Positions 1 through 9,654 of a stretch of 64,000 nt of DNA are shown here, in pieces. The translations under genes and the position numbers were made by a program. Under the pieces are notes generated by a model. The model ran no database searches and was not told the origin of the DNA. It saw nothing but the letters and a program-made list of their open reading frames with translations. Origin of the DNA: Semisulcospira habei (lineage: Eukaryota > Mollusca > Gastropoda > Semisulcospiridae); NCBI GenBank assembly GCA_036245525.1, contig BTPG01000004.1, positions 157,627,258-157,691,257 of the forward strand, read 5' to 3'. Every line of letters starts with the position of its first letter. Position 1 is the stretch's first letter.

Positions 1-599
1 TCTTCAACTTGTTCAGTGATAATGACATATATTTTTTTTTATCTCACTTTTTTCCTGGAATCATTTGGGATTATTCTTAAAACAATTGAATCTTTTATGA
101 AAAAAAGCAATTCTCTCATTAATACCCGCATGATTTTACGTAAACCTACAGTTTGTTTCGGCTGTCGGGAACGACTAGGATAAAACTGTAATTTTTGGCA
201 CCACTTTTTCGGAGTTACTTTTAAAACAGCTAACAAAACTCTTTTCATTAATACTCACAGGAATTTTCACAAACAGTGTTTGTCCCGGGTCTCGGGTAAG
301 TTTAAGTCAAATTGTGACCTGTAAGCCGGGGCCTCAGTTATTTTGAGGGGTTCTAGAACCGAGGCCCCAAATCAACCGCAAAGAATCTGTGACGCATTAA
401 GTTGCCGGATGATTTGACGATGACGCATACATATTTGGGATCATAACGCTTTCGAAACGCCTACGTTTTCTTCAGATATCATGGCGCACACTGAGTTGAA
501 GCGGATCCGCTGCTTGGGGTAGGTTGTTTTCGTCGTTAGACCGGAAAAAAATCTCCATTTGTGAAGACGTGATGCTTTTAGCTCCGCAGCAGATTTGTC
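1..599. other. No recognised gene or repeat
   Basis: Mixed-composition non-coding sequence downstream (minus strand) of the vWA gene exons. The only open frame, a 69-codon one on the minus strand near the left edge, has no family resemblance I recognise. Further 3' exons of the vWA gene could lie here or further left but none is visible. Confidence 0.4.
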
Positions 600-935
600 T
601 TGGTAAAAGTATTAGCTGGTGCAGAATTACTTAGTATTTGTAAGTCCCTTCTATTTATAGAAGAAACATTTTAGGACGGATCGCGGTGGGGCAAATCTAA
701 TAGCATGTCCATGATGGCAAAGGCGGGCAGGCTAAACCTGTAACAACTGAAGTAACAAGATAAAAATTACGTCATGTCTAGTTACGCTAACCTCGCTGCT
801 GAGCGTACATTTGGCGCGAAGCGCCGTATGTGAGTATGTATGTATGTGCGTATGTGTGTGCGTATGTATGTAAAGTAAGAGAATCTCCGATATTACTGTA
901 CATACAAGCTTGAAACGTGGCGAAATACTTTCTTA
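600..935 (+). repeat. Interspersed repeat V, copy 1
   Basis: Shares a long stretch with 22596-22855, starting at a CTTCTATTTAT-type sequence, passing through GGTCGCG-TGGGGC, GGCGGGCAGGCTAA and ATTAC-TCATGTCTAGTTACG, then a (GTAT)n stretch and GAGAATCTCCGATATT. A shorter relative lies at 1225-1345. Non-coding, with no obvious termini. Confidence 0.6.
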
Positions 936-1224
936 AGTGGGTGGCATAGTGACGTCATTTTGCTGCTCGTGGTATTCTTCTTCTTCAGAATTCCTGTCGC
1001 TACTCAAGCTCACAGAGCGTACTAACGGCGGGAAGCGTTGTGTCCGTCTTTATTTGTGTGCGCCGGCGTGTGTGTTGATCAGAGGTTGGCTTAGAGAGGA
1101 AGGAAATGGATCAGAAGGATAAGCTTAACAATATGAACAACTCTGAATGTTCCTAAAAGAAACACGCACGTGAGCTCCAAACAATACGGTAGACTCTGGG
1201 ATGAAATCCTCATCTTGTGTAAGT

Positions 1225-1345
1225 TTTTCTACTTTTAGAAGAAAGTTTTTCAGATGGTTCGCGGTGGAGCGAATTCAAATGCATGCCCATTACGACATAG
1301 GCGGGCAGATCTAAATATATGACAACTAAAGTAACCAGATACTGG
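1225..1345 (+). repeat. Interspersed repeat V, diverged fragment
   Basis: Resembles the left part of 600-935: TTCTA-TTTTAGAAG, GGTTCGCGGTGGAGCGAAT, GGCGGGCAGATCTAA and GACAACTAAAGTAACCAGATA. More diverged than the 22.6-kb copy. Confidence 0.5.
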
Positions 1346-1369
1346 ATTATGGCACATTCCATCTTGTTG

Positions 1370-1520
1370 TCTCATGTCTTAGGTTTATTTAGGATATTAG
1401 TATTATTATTAGGCCGGCTGACGACATAACATTCAATATTATGTGTTTGAGTATTTTTAAACAAACAGTGCAGGCACGTCCGGAGAAAGTCGTGTTGCTG
1501 TCGGGACGTTAAGCAATGAA
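1370..1520 (+). repeat. Repeat W, 3' fragment
   Basis: Matches the 3' ends of copies at 19660-20032 and 46047-46432: GTCTTAGGTTTATTTA, GGCCGGCTG, ACATTCAATATT, CAGTGCAGGCACGTCC and TGTCGGGACGTTAAGCAAT, then a (CAACCAAC)-like tail. The end resembles the SINE tail in this window, suggesting a retroposon mobilised by the same kind of LINE (inference). Confidence 0.6.
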
Positions 1521-1572
1521 CAACCAACCCACCAATCCTGAGTCCCGCCCCCCTCCCCCCAACCATCCAACC

Positions 1573-1576
<4 letters not shown>

Positions 1577-1623
<47 letters not shown>

Positions 1624-1916
1624 AGAGAGAGAGAGAGAGANNNNNNNNNNNNNNNNNNNNNNNNNNNNNNNNNNNNNNNNNNNNNNNNNNNNNNNNNNNN
1701 NNNNNNNNNNNNNNNNNNNNNNNNNNNNNNNNNNNNNNNNNNNNNNNNNNNNNNNNNNNNNNNNNNNNNNNNNNNNNNNNNNNNNNNNNNNNNNNNNNNN
1801 NNNNNNNNNNNNNNNNNNNNNNNNNNNNNNNNNNNNNNNNNNNNNNNNNNNNNNNNNNNNNNNNNNNNNNNNNNNNNNNNNNNNNNNNNNNNNNNNNNNN
1901 NNNNNNAGAGAGAGAG
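1577..1916. repeat. (GA)n microsatellite with assembly gap
   Basis: A GA dinucleotide run interrupted by 266 Ns at 1641-1906 and resuming as GA on the other side. The gap is probably an unresolved microsatellite, so its true length is unknown. Confidence 0.9.
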
Positions 1917-2012
1917 ATCAATGAATCAATGAATCTTTATATTACAACGGTGAAGATATTAACACAGTCAGTGACTATATCATTTTTCGTACCTGCCGTT
2001 GCGAAAACTACG
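1917..2012 (-). mobile_element. LINE 3' end (CR1-like, tail TCAATGAA)
   Basis: Reverse complement of a LINE 3' terminus: terminal tandem TCAATGAA units, then TCTTTATATTACAACGGTGAAGAT and a CTGCCGTTGC motif. The same end is present at 61611-61735 and, attached to reverse-transcriptase sequence, at 27043-28302. Extreme 5' truncation. Confidence 0.65.
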
Positions 2013-2127
2013 ACTAAATAAGTACAAAATATACATAAAACAGGGACATCAATGCACAGTGATACAAAATATACAGTCCACTAAATACAAACACACGCAT
2101 GCACGCACAAACGCACACACGCGTGCG

Positions 2128-2135
2128 CGTGCGCG

Positions 2136-2175
<40 letters not shown>

Positions 2176-2228
2176 TACACACACACAAACATACACGCGC
2201 ACATACACATGATAGAATATACACGTAC

Positions 2229-2299
<71 letters not shown>

Positions 2300-2312
2300 G
2301 GGGGGGGGGGGG
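2128..2312. repeat. CA, GA and poly-G microsatellites
   Basis: Consecutive CG/CA, CA, GA and G14 runs lying within 20 bases of the donor of the last visible vWA exon. Open frames reading through them are composition artefacts. Confidence 0.9.
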
Positions 2313-2325
2313 GTAAACTACACAC

Positions 2326-2661
2326 CTGTTCCATCCACTGTTCCAGCGAGAGTTCCTCCTGAGCCCCGCCCACAATGACCGGCGTGAGCGCCCTAGCGGC
2401 CTGCAGGGGGACGTACTGGCCCCCCGTGACGTAAGCCAGGGCGGTGAAGAAGTCCTTGTAACGCACGAGGGCCGGTTCACAGCCCGCCACGTACAGCGTC
2501 ACGCCCTTCTCTGCCAGCTGCCGTGCGATAGTCATGGGGTCCAGACCGTCGGGGCAGCCGTCAGGGAACCCGTCACCATACTCGTTGAGCCCGTGGGGAG
2601 GGGCGTCCGAGATGAGCACGCAGATCTTGGTGGCTTCCGGCCGCCATGACAACTTCAACAG
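2326..2661 (-). CDS. vWA gene, exon C (C-terminal half of vWA)
   Basis: 112 codons between acceptor TTTTTCCCTTCCAG and donor GTGTGTAG. It starts LLKLSWRPEATKICVLISDA, with SDAPPHG (strand beta-4 and the last MIDAS aspartate region), and ends GGAQEELSLEQWMEQ. The open frame continues past the donor only through microsatellites, so the splice site rather than the longer ORF is preferred. No following exon is recognised to the left. Confidence 0.82.
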
Positions 2662-5600
2662 CTGGAAGGGAAAAACAATGTGTGATCATGAAAATCAGAG
2701 CACTCAGACCTCGATGGCTTCCGACCGCCAGGACAACTTCAACAGCTGGAAGGGAAAAACAAAGTGTGATCATGAAGATTAGAGCACTCAGACCTCGATG
2801 GCTTCCGACCGCCAGGACAACTTCAACAGCTGGAAGGGAAAAATAAAGTGTGATCATGAAGATTAGAGCACTCAGACCTCGATGGCTTCCGGTCGCCAGG
2901 ACAACTTCAACAACTGACTGGAAGGAAACACACATCGAATAAGTTTAACCATAAGTCTGTTACTATAAGTATGCAACGCCTATCAAAAAAGTCGACGCCT
3001 AGTGTCGCTGGCAACACGCGTTTTAACAGGTATATTCCAATTGTCTATTTTAAGACAAGTGTCGAGAGGACACAGGTAAAACGCATGTAAACGTCATATA
3101 ATGTCCTGATACACTGAAACTTGATTTGATGAAAACTGATTACGAGACCCGAATCAAAATGTCCAAGTCGTAAGACGAGGACATTTTGATCGGGTCAAGC
3201 AATCACATATGTCTGTTTATCGGCACTATATAAAACAAAATGGTGCTCAATATAATGTATGTACCCAGTCCAAAACAAAACTTTACCAGAGTCCTTCCGA
3301 TTACCGCCATTGGTGCTGAAGTGGTCAATTTCGCTATAATTGGACAAAAAAACTTCCCAGCTTGACACTACTAGCCGAAAGGTACTCAGCGCAAATCCAC
3401 CTAGGCGTACATCTACACAGTGCAAATGTGTTCCTCTGATTTTCCATTTATTTTTTAGAACTAAATAAACTCAGCGTGAATCTTTACAGCATGATTCCAC
3501 CCAGCATAAATCGACAAAGGCTTGGATTTACTTACTCAAATAAAAAATATCTCAATAAAATAGCGACCGCACACATTCACACTGGGTAGATTTACGCCCA
3601 GATTCATTCAGGCTGTGTAGACTTTCGATGGATATTTTCACGTTTTTTTAAAAAAAGATTTGCGCTAAAATTTAGCAAAACTTACCCTTTCAGCGCCACT
3701 GAAACTGGCACTATGTGTACTATACGTACTAGAACAATCACGTCACCACAAAACTCTTTAACGTCACAATCGAGGGCCCGCATAGTCTGGAGTTCACGTC
3801 AGACTTTTCTGAAGTGTTGCAAAGGAGGTGACATGACGTAAAGTTTACATACACAAAGGCTGAAGGAAACTTTACCGTCCAACACCAAACGTATGCTTCA
3901 AACACACAGAACCCAGCAAATCTGACAATGCTGAACCTGTTTCATCGCGCACATTTCCTCTCGCACGCCCCCGATGTTGGAGAAAACAAGCGGATAAGCT
4001 GCCTTAGGTGCGACCACAGACATTAATAACTATGCCTATTTATGAACCTGGGTGTAATACTTCCGGTGTGTTTGTCTCCGTTAAAATGGTGACCCTGTTG
4101 TGTAACACGCATTGGACTGTCCACTGACTCAGCGCGGGGATTTCGTTTGACTGTGTAGACATCAGTGCTTTCTATAATCGTGGTAAAGTCTACTTGTAAG
4201 TAGAACTTAGTTCTTTTGTAAGGTTGTCACTATCACTGGCGGACATAAGTGTCATCAATCTCAATAGTATGGCGATTCGATTCGTGTGTTCGCTGCTGTC
4301 TATTCTCCGTTTATGTGTGTGTATGGGAAAGTAATTTCGAGCGTGCGTACACACTACGAAGTATTTCATTACTAGTGAGCATAAGGAGCTTGCTAATGTG
4401 ACAGTAGGAGCATATTTAGCGTTTTTGCATTGCGGACAGAGGCAAGCATCAAGATTGGGTCTTTCATGCCTGCGCGGGATTATGGGAAGGAAAGTATATC
4501 GAGCAAGTTCATGAATATTAATTTGCAGTACATGTGTCAAAGAAGGGAAAATTTTATGGAGTGGGTACATACCATAATAGTTGAAGGGTGTTGCCTGTAT
4601 GCGCCAAGCTATTCTGGCACCGCCCTAGCTTGAACTATCACGATCATTTAGCGTCATGTACAACCAGAATAGCTTCGAGATATCATGCTAGTTTTAGCAG
4701 CCAACATATAATATTTTCCCTGGTGAAAACCTAATCTTGATGGATGATTACCTGGTGAAGACAGTCAGCCACAGCTTCCGGTGCGTCTCCCCCTCCATCG
4801 GCTTTTGAGGCTTCCAGCCACCTCTTCATCTCCGCTACCCGGGGTGTGAAATCGTGCACCTGTAGCACAGGACACAAGTATATTCATAGACCTAGAGGAG
4901 GATCACGCCCAGACGATCGTCAAAGCTGAGGTTCAATCTTTTTGCTACGTCCCGCACGTGTTTTTTAAAAACTTTCCAGGACTCACATAAGTCGGTCACT
5001 GAAATTTCTCATTGAGTTGGCACAGTTTGAACTCCGTCAGCCAAGGACCTATACAAGGCACGTAGGAGTCCAGTGCACACCGAACATGAGAGACACTGCA
5101 GTCACAAGTGAACCCCTATCAGCTTTACGTAGGCCTACACACGAACTTATCCTGGGCGGATGATACTGACGATAACTGAACGATACATTTGACAGCCACA
5201 CTCTATGTGCACCTGTGAAATAGGGCTGTAACAACTGCTGCATAGAGTATGGCTCTCAAATATTCCAGCTGGTTATTTGTAAATATCGTCTGCTACAGGA
5301 TTGGTTCCGGTGAACGCCTAGGTAAAGCTGATTTTTGTTTTGTTTTGTTTTGTTTTGGAGTTCCCTTGTGACTTCTGTGTATCTCACGCTCGGTCCACGG
5401 TGCGCACTAGACTGGACTCCAGTTAGTTAGTTCGGGTTTAACGTCCACAGCTCCGAGGTGATCATGGACGGCCCTGACGGGCGGGTTATGGGGGACAGGG
5501 AAATCTATTGCCTATGGAGTATGACCTGAACACTGATCAACTCAGGCGCACTCCAACTGTGCCACTTTGATTTACCAGGACCTTTCAACGGATATGCTAT

Positions 5601-6395
5601 TGAACAAATCCGTTTTCCCCCTGGATTGTGAGTCCAGTTACCGGGGCCGGGACGGGATTCGAACCCACGACCCGGCGATTCCCTTCGCTCTGCTGCTCCG
5701 ACGTTTAACCGCCTGAGCTATTTCGGACTCGGACTGGACTCCACTGCTGCTGCGTGCCTTATAAAGGCCCTGGGAAGACGGAGTTCAAACTCAGTTCAAA
5801 TTCAGTTTTTGAACTCAGGGTCCAAGCTGGGTATTTCAATAAAAACACGCGCGGGACGCAACAAGAAGACTGAGTCTCGGCTTTAAGGTTGCGTGTTGTT
5901 GTATTCATAGACCTAGACCTAGAACAGAACATAGCACGCTGAAACACACCACGCCACCCCCCAACCCCTCCCCTTTTCCGCCTATATGGGACATTGTCCC
6001 ACGGGATACATCCCAGTAAGCAAACGTATTCGGGCTCACGACGGCCGCAGTGGGCCCGCGCACGGCTGTGCGCGGGCCCACTGCGGCCGTCGTTGGCCTG
6101 AAGACATTTTGCTTACTGGCGTTACATCTCACAAACATGCTACGTCATACGCACTGACCTGTGTGACGTAGGTGTTGTCCTGCGGCGGGTGGTCGCGGTA
6201 CTCCACCAGGGCCAGTCTGACGTCGCTGCTCTCTTTGGCGACGATTTCCTCCACGATCTGACGGATGTTGTCGCAGGCGGCCTTGATGTAGCTGGCCATG
6301 CTGCCCGTGGTGTCCATGCCAAAGGCCAGGTCCAGCAGCTTGCTGTCGTGACGGGCCAGAGGGGGCTGGGCCAGTGCGTCTGTCATCTTGATAAA
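2326..6395 (-). CDS. vWA-domain gene (three exons, partial)
   Basis: Join of 6159-6395, 4752-4859 and 2326-2661 on the minus strand. All junctions are phase 0, giving about 227 codons that make one almost complete von Willebrand factor A fold. The first exon holds the MIDAS motif GMDTTGSM, where the DxTGS residues bind the divalent metal. The second ends in a DAPEAVADCL helix, and the third has the SDAPPHG strand-loop and the C-terminal half. The arrangement resembles the vWA domain of Dictyostelium alpha-kinase vwkA and related uncharacterised animal proteins; this assignment is from memory. The fold suggests metal-dependent ligand or partner binding, with no specific partner inferable. Neither a start codon exon nor a stop exon is seen, so both ends are open. 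The introns hold a SINE, a palindrome and an A-type MITE fragment. Two of the three exons have duplicated 3' splice sites. Confidence 0.8.
2662..2935 (-). repeat. Tandem duplication of exon C acceptor and exon start
   Basis: Three extra copies, period exactly 84 bp, of a unit made of about 35 bp of intron end (polypyrimidine tract and CAG) plus about 49 bp of the start of exon C. Copies begin at 2745 and 2829 with intact CCTTCCAG acceptors; the outermost, near 2913, has a disturbed acceptor. The copies carry an in-frame TGA 13 codons in, so they look like decoy 3' splice sites rather than usable exons. Confidence 0.85.
2936..4569. other. Intron sequence, nothing recognised
   Basis: vWA intron B-C. 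AT-leaning non-coding sequence with no coding signal, palindrome or repeat shared elsewhere in the window that I could see. Confidence 0.4.
4570..4646. repeat. Hairpin MITE, stem A, degenerate copy
   Basis: Right arm GCGCCAAGCTATTCTGGCACC...TTGAACTATCACGATC is intact. The left arm keeps only CATAATAGTTGAAGGGTG and has lost the segment next to the centre. Confidence 0.6.
4752..4859 (-). CDS. vWA gene, exon B
   Basis: 36 codons between acceptor TGTGCTACAG and donor GTAATC. It encodes VHDFTPRVAEMKRWLEASKA followed by DGGGDAPEAVADCLHQ, matching the helix-loop region before the fourth strand of vwkA-type vWA domains (GGD.PE motif). Phase 0 at both ends. Too short to stand out as an isolated ORF. 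Confidence 0.8.
5422..5731 (-). mobile_element. tRNA-headed SINE, copy 1
   Basis: Minus-strand copy with a tRNA-like head (A-box-like TAGCTCAGGCGG, B-box GGTTCGAATCC), a central part around TTGAAAGGTCCTGGTAAATC and a 3' end GTGGACGTTAAACCCGAACTAAC. A 12-bp target duplication GACTGGACTCCA flanks it at 5410-5421 and 5732-5743, so it inserted by target-primed retroposition. Confidence 0.9.
6013..6119. repeat. Palindrome F (long GC-rich hairpin)
   Basis: Two arms of about 50 bp flank a 4-base loop GGCT: arm CCAGTAAGCAAA...GACGGCCGCAGTGGGCCCGC and its complement ending CATTTTGCTTACTGG. Inside the vWA intron A-B, 40 bp from the donor of exon A. No TTAA or TA flank. Confidence 0.85.
6159..6395 (-). 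CDS. vWA gene, exon A (MIDAS exon)
   Basis: 79 codons from the acceptor CTTTTTAAAATCAG to donor GTCAGTGC. After FIKMTDALAQPP it encodes LLDLAFGMDTTGSM (MIDAS DxTGS), a helix CDNIRQIVEEIV and DVRLALVEYRDH. An ATG three codons in could be a start. I prefer an internal exon because the upstream duplicate (6396-6490) preserves the CAG/TTTATCAA boundary and an acceptor. Confidence 0.75.
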
Positions 6396-6490
6396 CTGAT
6401 TTTAAAAAGAAAAGAATGTCTATTATAAACATGACGGTACGGACCAGAGGAGGCTGGGATAGTGTGTCTGATATTTGATAAACTGATAAA
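6396..6490 (-). repeat. Tandem duplication of exon A acceptor and exon start
   Basis: One upstream copy, period 87 bp, of the exon A boundary: TTGTTTCTTTATCAG/TTTATCAA then a diverged version of the first 40 or so exon bases. The copy runs into a stop codon after 19 codons. Same kind of event as at exon C and at dehydrogenase exon 15. Confidence 0.75.
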
Positions 6491-6544
6491 GAAACAAGAT
6501 TGGATGAATCATAACCCACAAAGTCTGTACTGTATGAGATCCAT

Positions 6545-6770
6545 AAACCACAAAGTTCCTTTTATATGCGAGCTGTCCACGCTGTCAAGGGTTTCTGCCT
6601 GTTGTCTTTGACCTTATTCTGATGTTGAAATATATCCTACTGAAAAAGCCTCGCAGATGTGCAATTGCGTCAGTGAGCTCTATAAGGGGCACAGTGCATA
6701 TTCGTCATTGGTTTGAAAACGTCATTTGTCATGACGTAATTTGAGTTTTTACTTAATTTTATATTTTACA
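6545..6770 (-). repeat. Repeat T, copy 1 (minus strand)
   Basis: Reverse complement of the right end of the repeats at 13846-14832 and 22965-24020 (CCATAACCCACAAAGT... to TTTTTAC-TAATTTTATATTTTAC). It ends abruptly at the centre of a B hairpin. Confidence 0.7.
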
Positions 6771-6856
6771 ATTGCGGGGGCTCAATAGGATCTATACCTC
6801 TTGCAGTAGTGCGGTGTTGATTTTTTCCTCGGCAGTGAATGCGTTAAAAATATGCC
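6771..6856 (+). repeat. Half of a hairpin MITE, stem B
   Basis: Only the right arm is present: TTGCGGGGGCTCA-TAGGATCTATACCTCTTGCAG, then the outer end GGCAGTGAATGCGTTAA. The junction with repeat T is at the position of the missing loop. Confidence 0.65.
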
Positions 6857-7228
6857 GGTATAGGCCAGGGTACGCTCTCACTCACAATGGTCTAAACAAA
6901 ATACAGAGAGTACAGGTTCTTATACCGTATGTTGTGACGGGCCAGCGGAGATGGGCTTATGTGTGTGTCAGTCATTCTGAGCTGGTGAACGAGCAAACAC
7001 TGACGATACAAAACATAATAATACGTTTTGCAGATTCTATCTCGAACATTTGCATATATAGACATGCTAACACTGTCACACATCCACCATCCCACGGCCA
7101 TGCCTCAACCCATCCAATCCATATGACCGCACGATCCAGTGAGACGCATTTACAAACCGAACAAACAAAGAAAAGACAGGGAAAACAAACCAATACGCCA
7201 TCAAGTTGTACTGGTCCTAACAGAAAGG

Positions 7229-7452
7229 AACTTAACTCGTTGTGCCCGAGGTAAGAAATACCCACATCTTTTGGAGTTATCCTCTGCCCAAGGACTGCGG
7301 CATTACAGTTCAGCTGAGATCGACCATGATAGTTCAAGGGTGGTGGCAGAATAGCTTGGCGCCTATAGGCGCCAAGCTATTCTGCCACCACCCTTGAACT
7401 ATCACGGTCGAGCCATACCTTGCTGTGGTGTGTCGCGGACAGAATGAGTTAA
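7229..7452. mobile_element. Hairpin MITE, stem A (TTAA-bounded)
   Basis: Begins TTAACTCGTTGTGCCCG and ends GGACAGAATGAGTTAA. The core at 7321-7410 is a near-perfect 90-bp palindrome around GGCGCC-TATA-GGCGCC, AGAATAGC variant with both arms matching. Confidence 0.85.
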
Positions 7453-7509
7453 CTGATAACACTGATATCACTGCACGCGGCGCCACCGTGAACATACGCC
7501 ACTGAAACC

Positions 7510-7667
7510 ACTTAGCCCGGACGCCCTCCAGCAGGAGATGGGTTGATCATGATAATTCAAGGGTAGGGCCAGATTTGCTTCAGTTGACGCTTGAATTATC
7601 CTGGTCGATCCATCTCCTGCAGCTGGTACGTAGTTGTTAGGTGACACCTCCAAAATCTGGGGGTTAC
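7510..7667. mobile_element. Hairpin MITE, stem A, internally deleted
   Basis: Outer parts (TTAGCCCGGACGCCCTCCAGCAGGAGATGG...CATCTCCTGCAGCTGG) are intact, but most of the right arm and the GGCGCC centre are missing. Confidence 0.65.
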
Positions 7668-7671
7668 AGAA

Positions 7672-7771
7672 GATGGATCGTTCATGACAGTTCCTGGGGT
7701 GGTGTCAGAATAGCTTGGCGCCTACAGGCGCCACGCTATTCTGGCATCACCCCTGAACTATCGTGGTCGAT
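7672..7771. mobile_element. Hairpin MITE, stem A
   Basis: Palindrome core around GCTTGGCGCC-TACA-GGCGCCACGC; arms GATGGATCGTTCATGACAGT and ACTATCGTGGTCGATGGG. Only 4 bp after the previous copy. Confidence 0.75.
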
Positions 7772-7861
7772 GGGCCCCTAAACTGCAAAGTAGTCTTCAG
7801 AGAAATCACCAACACTTGGGAATTTCGAGTTGAAAGCTAGGTACGTTGATAAGCAATAACA

Positions 7862-7915
7862 AGTTAGTTATTCGGGTTTAACGCCGAGCAGGCAACTAAG
7901 GCCATTTCACGGCGG
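7862..7915 (+). mobile_element. Mini-retroposon Q, copy 1
   Basis: A 54-bp element (GTTAGTTATTCGGGTTTAAC ... CGGCGG) flanked by a 14-bp direct repeat GATAAG(C/T)AATAACA at 7848-7861 and 7916-7929. Its GTTAGTT-CGGGTTTAACG end equals the SINE 3' end read in reverse. Other copies are at 31073, 33881 and 36605. Confidence 0.7.
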
Positions 7916-7931
7916 GATAAGTAATAACAGG

Positions 7932-8925
7932 TGTTACGATTGTGGTTGTGTTACGATTGTGGTTGTGTTGTTCTGTGAGAGCATGCATGTGTTAATCGTA
8001 GGAAACGATCCGATATTTATTTGAGCTATCATGGTTGCGAATCACGTACCTTTTCAGTAAGATTCTTTATTGTTCGCGCAGATAGCGGATTTGGCTTTGT
8101 TATGACACGCTAAGTTTAGTCCGGAAGCTTCTAGCAAAATCGCACGGAGAAGAGCAGTCGATATTTTGTTTTGTGTAGATTCGCTGAGTATAAACCAGAA
8201 CGTTCGAGCAAGGTCGCGCTGTCAAGTGACCTCGTACATGTGACGTCAAAATATAAGCAACATTTTAGTAGAGACGCTCTATTCTTAGTCATATTTATTT
8301 TTTTGTGCGCGTGAATTTAGTAGCCAGTCAGTGTATTATTAAAGGTCGTGAACGGTCTGCCATACTTTTGTGTGACGTTATTACACACTAGGATTTGGGG
8401 CTGAAATTAACAGTTGAATTTTTGCAGACTATTGTAGTTATTCTAGAAAGTTCTTTTTTTTTTAATTAATATTTATGAGTTTCAGTTACGTGTTTAGTTC
8501 TGATTGGTTGCGTTCCTTGGATTATTCTGGAACGTTTTTATACTATAAAAGATTGTGCTGGGAAGCACGTTCGTACATTGTCATGCATTGTCAATTGTAG
8601 GGACACACAGTTTATCGTAGGTACGTGGCCCGTACATTGTGAGAGACGCAGCGTAACGGTGGTGTACGTTGTGAGAGAAACGCATTGTGTCGCCAGTGTT
8701 GACATTTGCATAAGAGACATTGTATCAGTGTTGGTGCATTTGGGAATGCATTGTGTGGAGATCGCATCGCTGAAATAAAGTATTGTTGGAACTGTTACTC
8801 CAGTATTGTCTACAACCTTAAGCCACGTGTGACGGGTTGCAGCTGAATGAAGTTTCTTTAAAAGAACCTTACGTGCGTGCCGTCTGGTGTGAGATCATAC
8901 TACGACCACGACTCAACACGTAACA
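7932..8925. mobile_element. Solo LTR-like element (994 bp)
   Basis: Starts TGTTACG and ends CGTAACA (7-bp perfect terminal inverted repeat, TG...CA), flanked by the 5-bp duplication ACAGG at 7927-7931 and 8926-8930. Inside are a TATAAAAG box near 8543 and ATAAAG near 8774, in plus orientation. No coding sequence, so a solo LTR of a Gypsy/BEL-type element is the best reading. It inserted directly beside mini-retroposon Q. Confidence 0.82.
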
Positions 8926-9084
8926 ACAGGGTGGTTGATATCTCGTGGACTGACATGATCTGATATTGTTGAAAGCTAGGCACGTTGATAAGTAACAACA
9001 GGGTGATTGACATCTTGTGGACTGACATGATTTGATGTGGTTCCTAGATGCTGAATTGATAACGAACTATGACTACAGCTGACG

Positions 9085-9200
9085 TTGCAATATAACCACC
9101 ACCGGAAACAACAGCCGCAACAACACTACCAACAGCACAACACCAACACTACCGTCCCAACAACACTACCACCATCACTAACACTCAATCACGATAATCC
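9085..9200 (+). repeat. CAA/CAC-rich low-complexity stretch
   Basis: Runs of CAACAACACTACCA-type sequence. The 78-codon frame here is a composition artefact. Confidence 0.6.
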
Positions 9201-9318
9201 ACAGCCACTCAATATAGCTTTGCCGACGCAAGTCGACACGGCTTCAATCAAAGACAATACATTTATACTTACAACAAACAGTCTTTGCTTTAAAGTACCA
9301 TTAAGCCATCGGGCCCCA

Positions 9319-9606
9319 TGAAGACCTATTAGCCATTGTGAAAAAACGCAAACTGAAGTGGTATGGGCATGTCACGCGATCAGCAGGGCTTGCCAAGACA
9401 ATCCTGCAAGGCACTGTGCAAGGAGGACGAAGGAGAGGAAGACAGAGAAAAAGATGGGAGGACAATATCTCAGAGTGGGCAGGACTGAAGCTGAGCGACA
9501 CACTAAGAATGGCAGAGAACAGAGGGAATGGAGGGAGCTGGTTGCCAAGTCATCAGTGGTGCCCCAGCGGTCGGCAAGACTACGGGATAGACAGATAGAT
9601 AGAGAT
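9319..9606 (+). mobile_element. LINE 3' fragment with (GATA)n tail
   Basis: Encodes the C-terminal tail of a non-LTR reverse transcriptase: [37 protein letters not shown] and SARLRDRQ, followed by GATAGATAG. Related 5'-truncated copies lie at 54108-54432 (+) and 63788-63978 (-). Confidence 0.8.
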
Positions 9607-9654
9607 AGACTTTTACGCGTAAATATGAAGACACGTTTCAGCACCATAGTGTTT

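Noticed and set aside
1516..1932. Frames crossing the N gap
   Set aside because: They consist of GA repeat and undetermined bases.
2014..2658. 214-codon open frame on the minus strand covering exon C and the CA/GA repeats
   Set aside because: Only the right part is coding. The frame leaves the exon at a good donor (2325) and continues through microsatellites.
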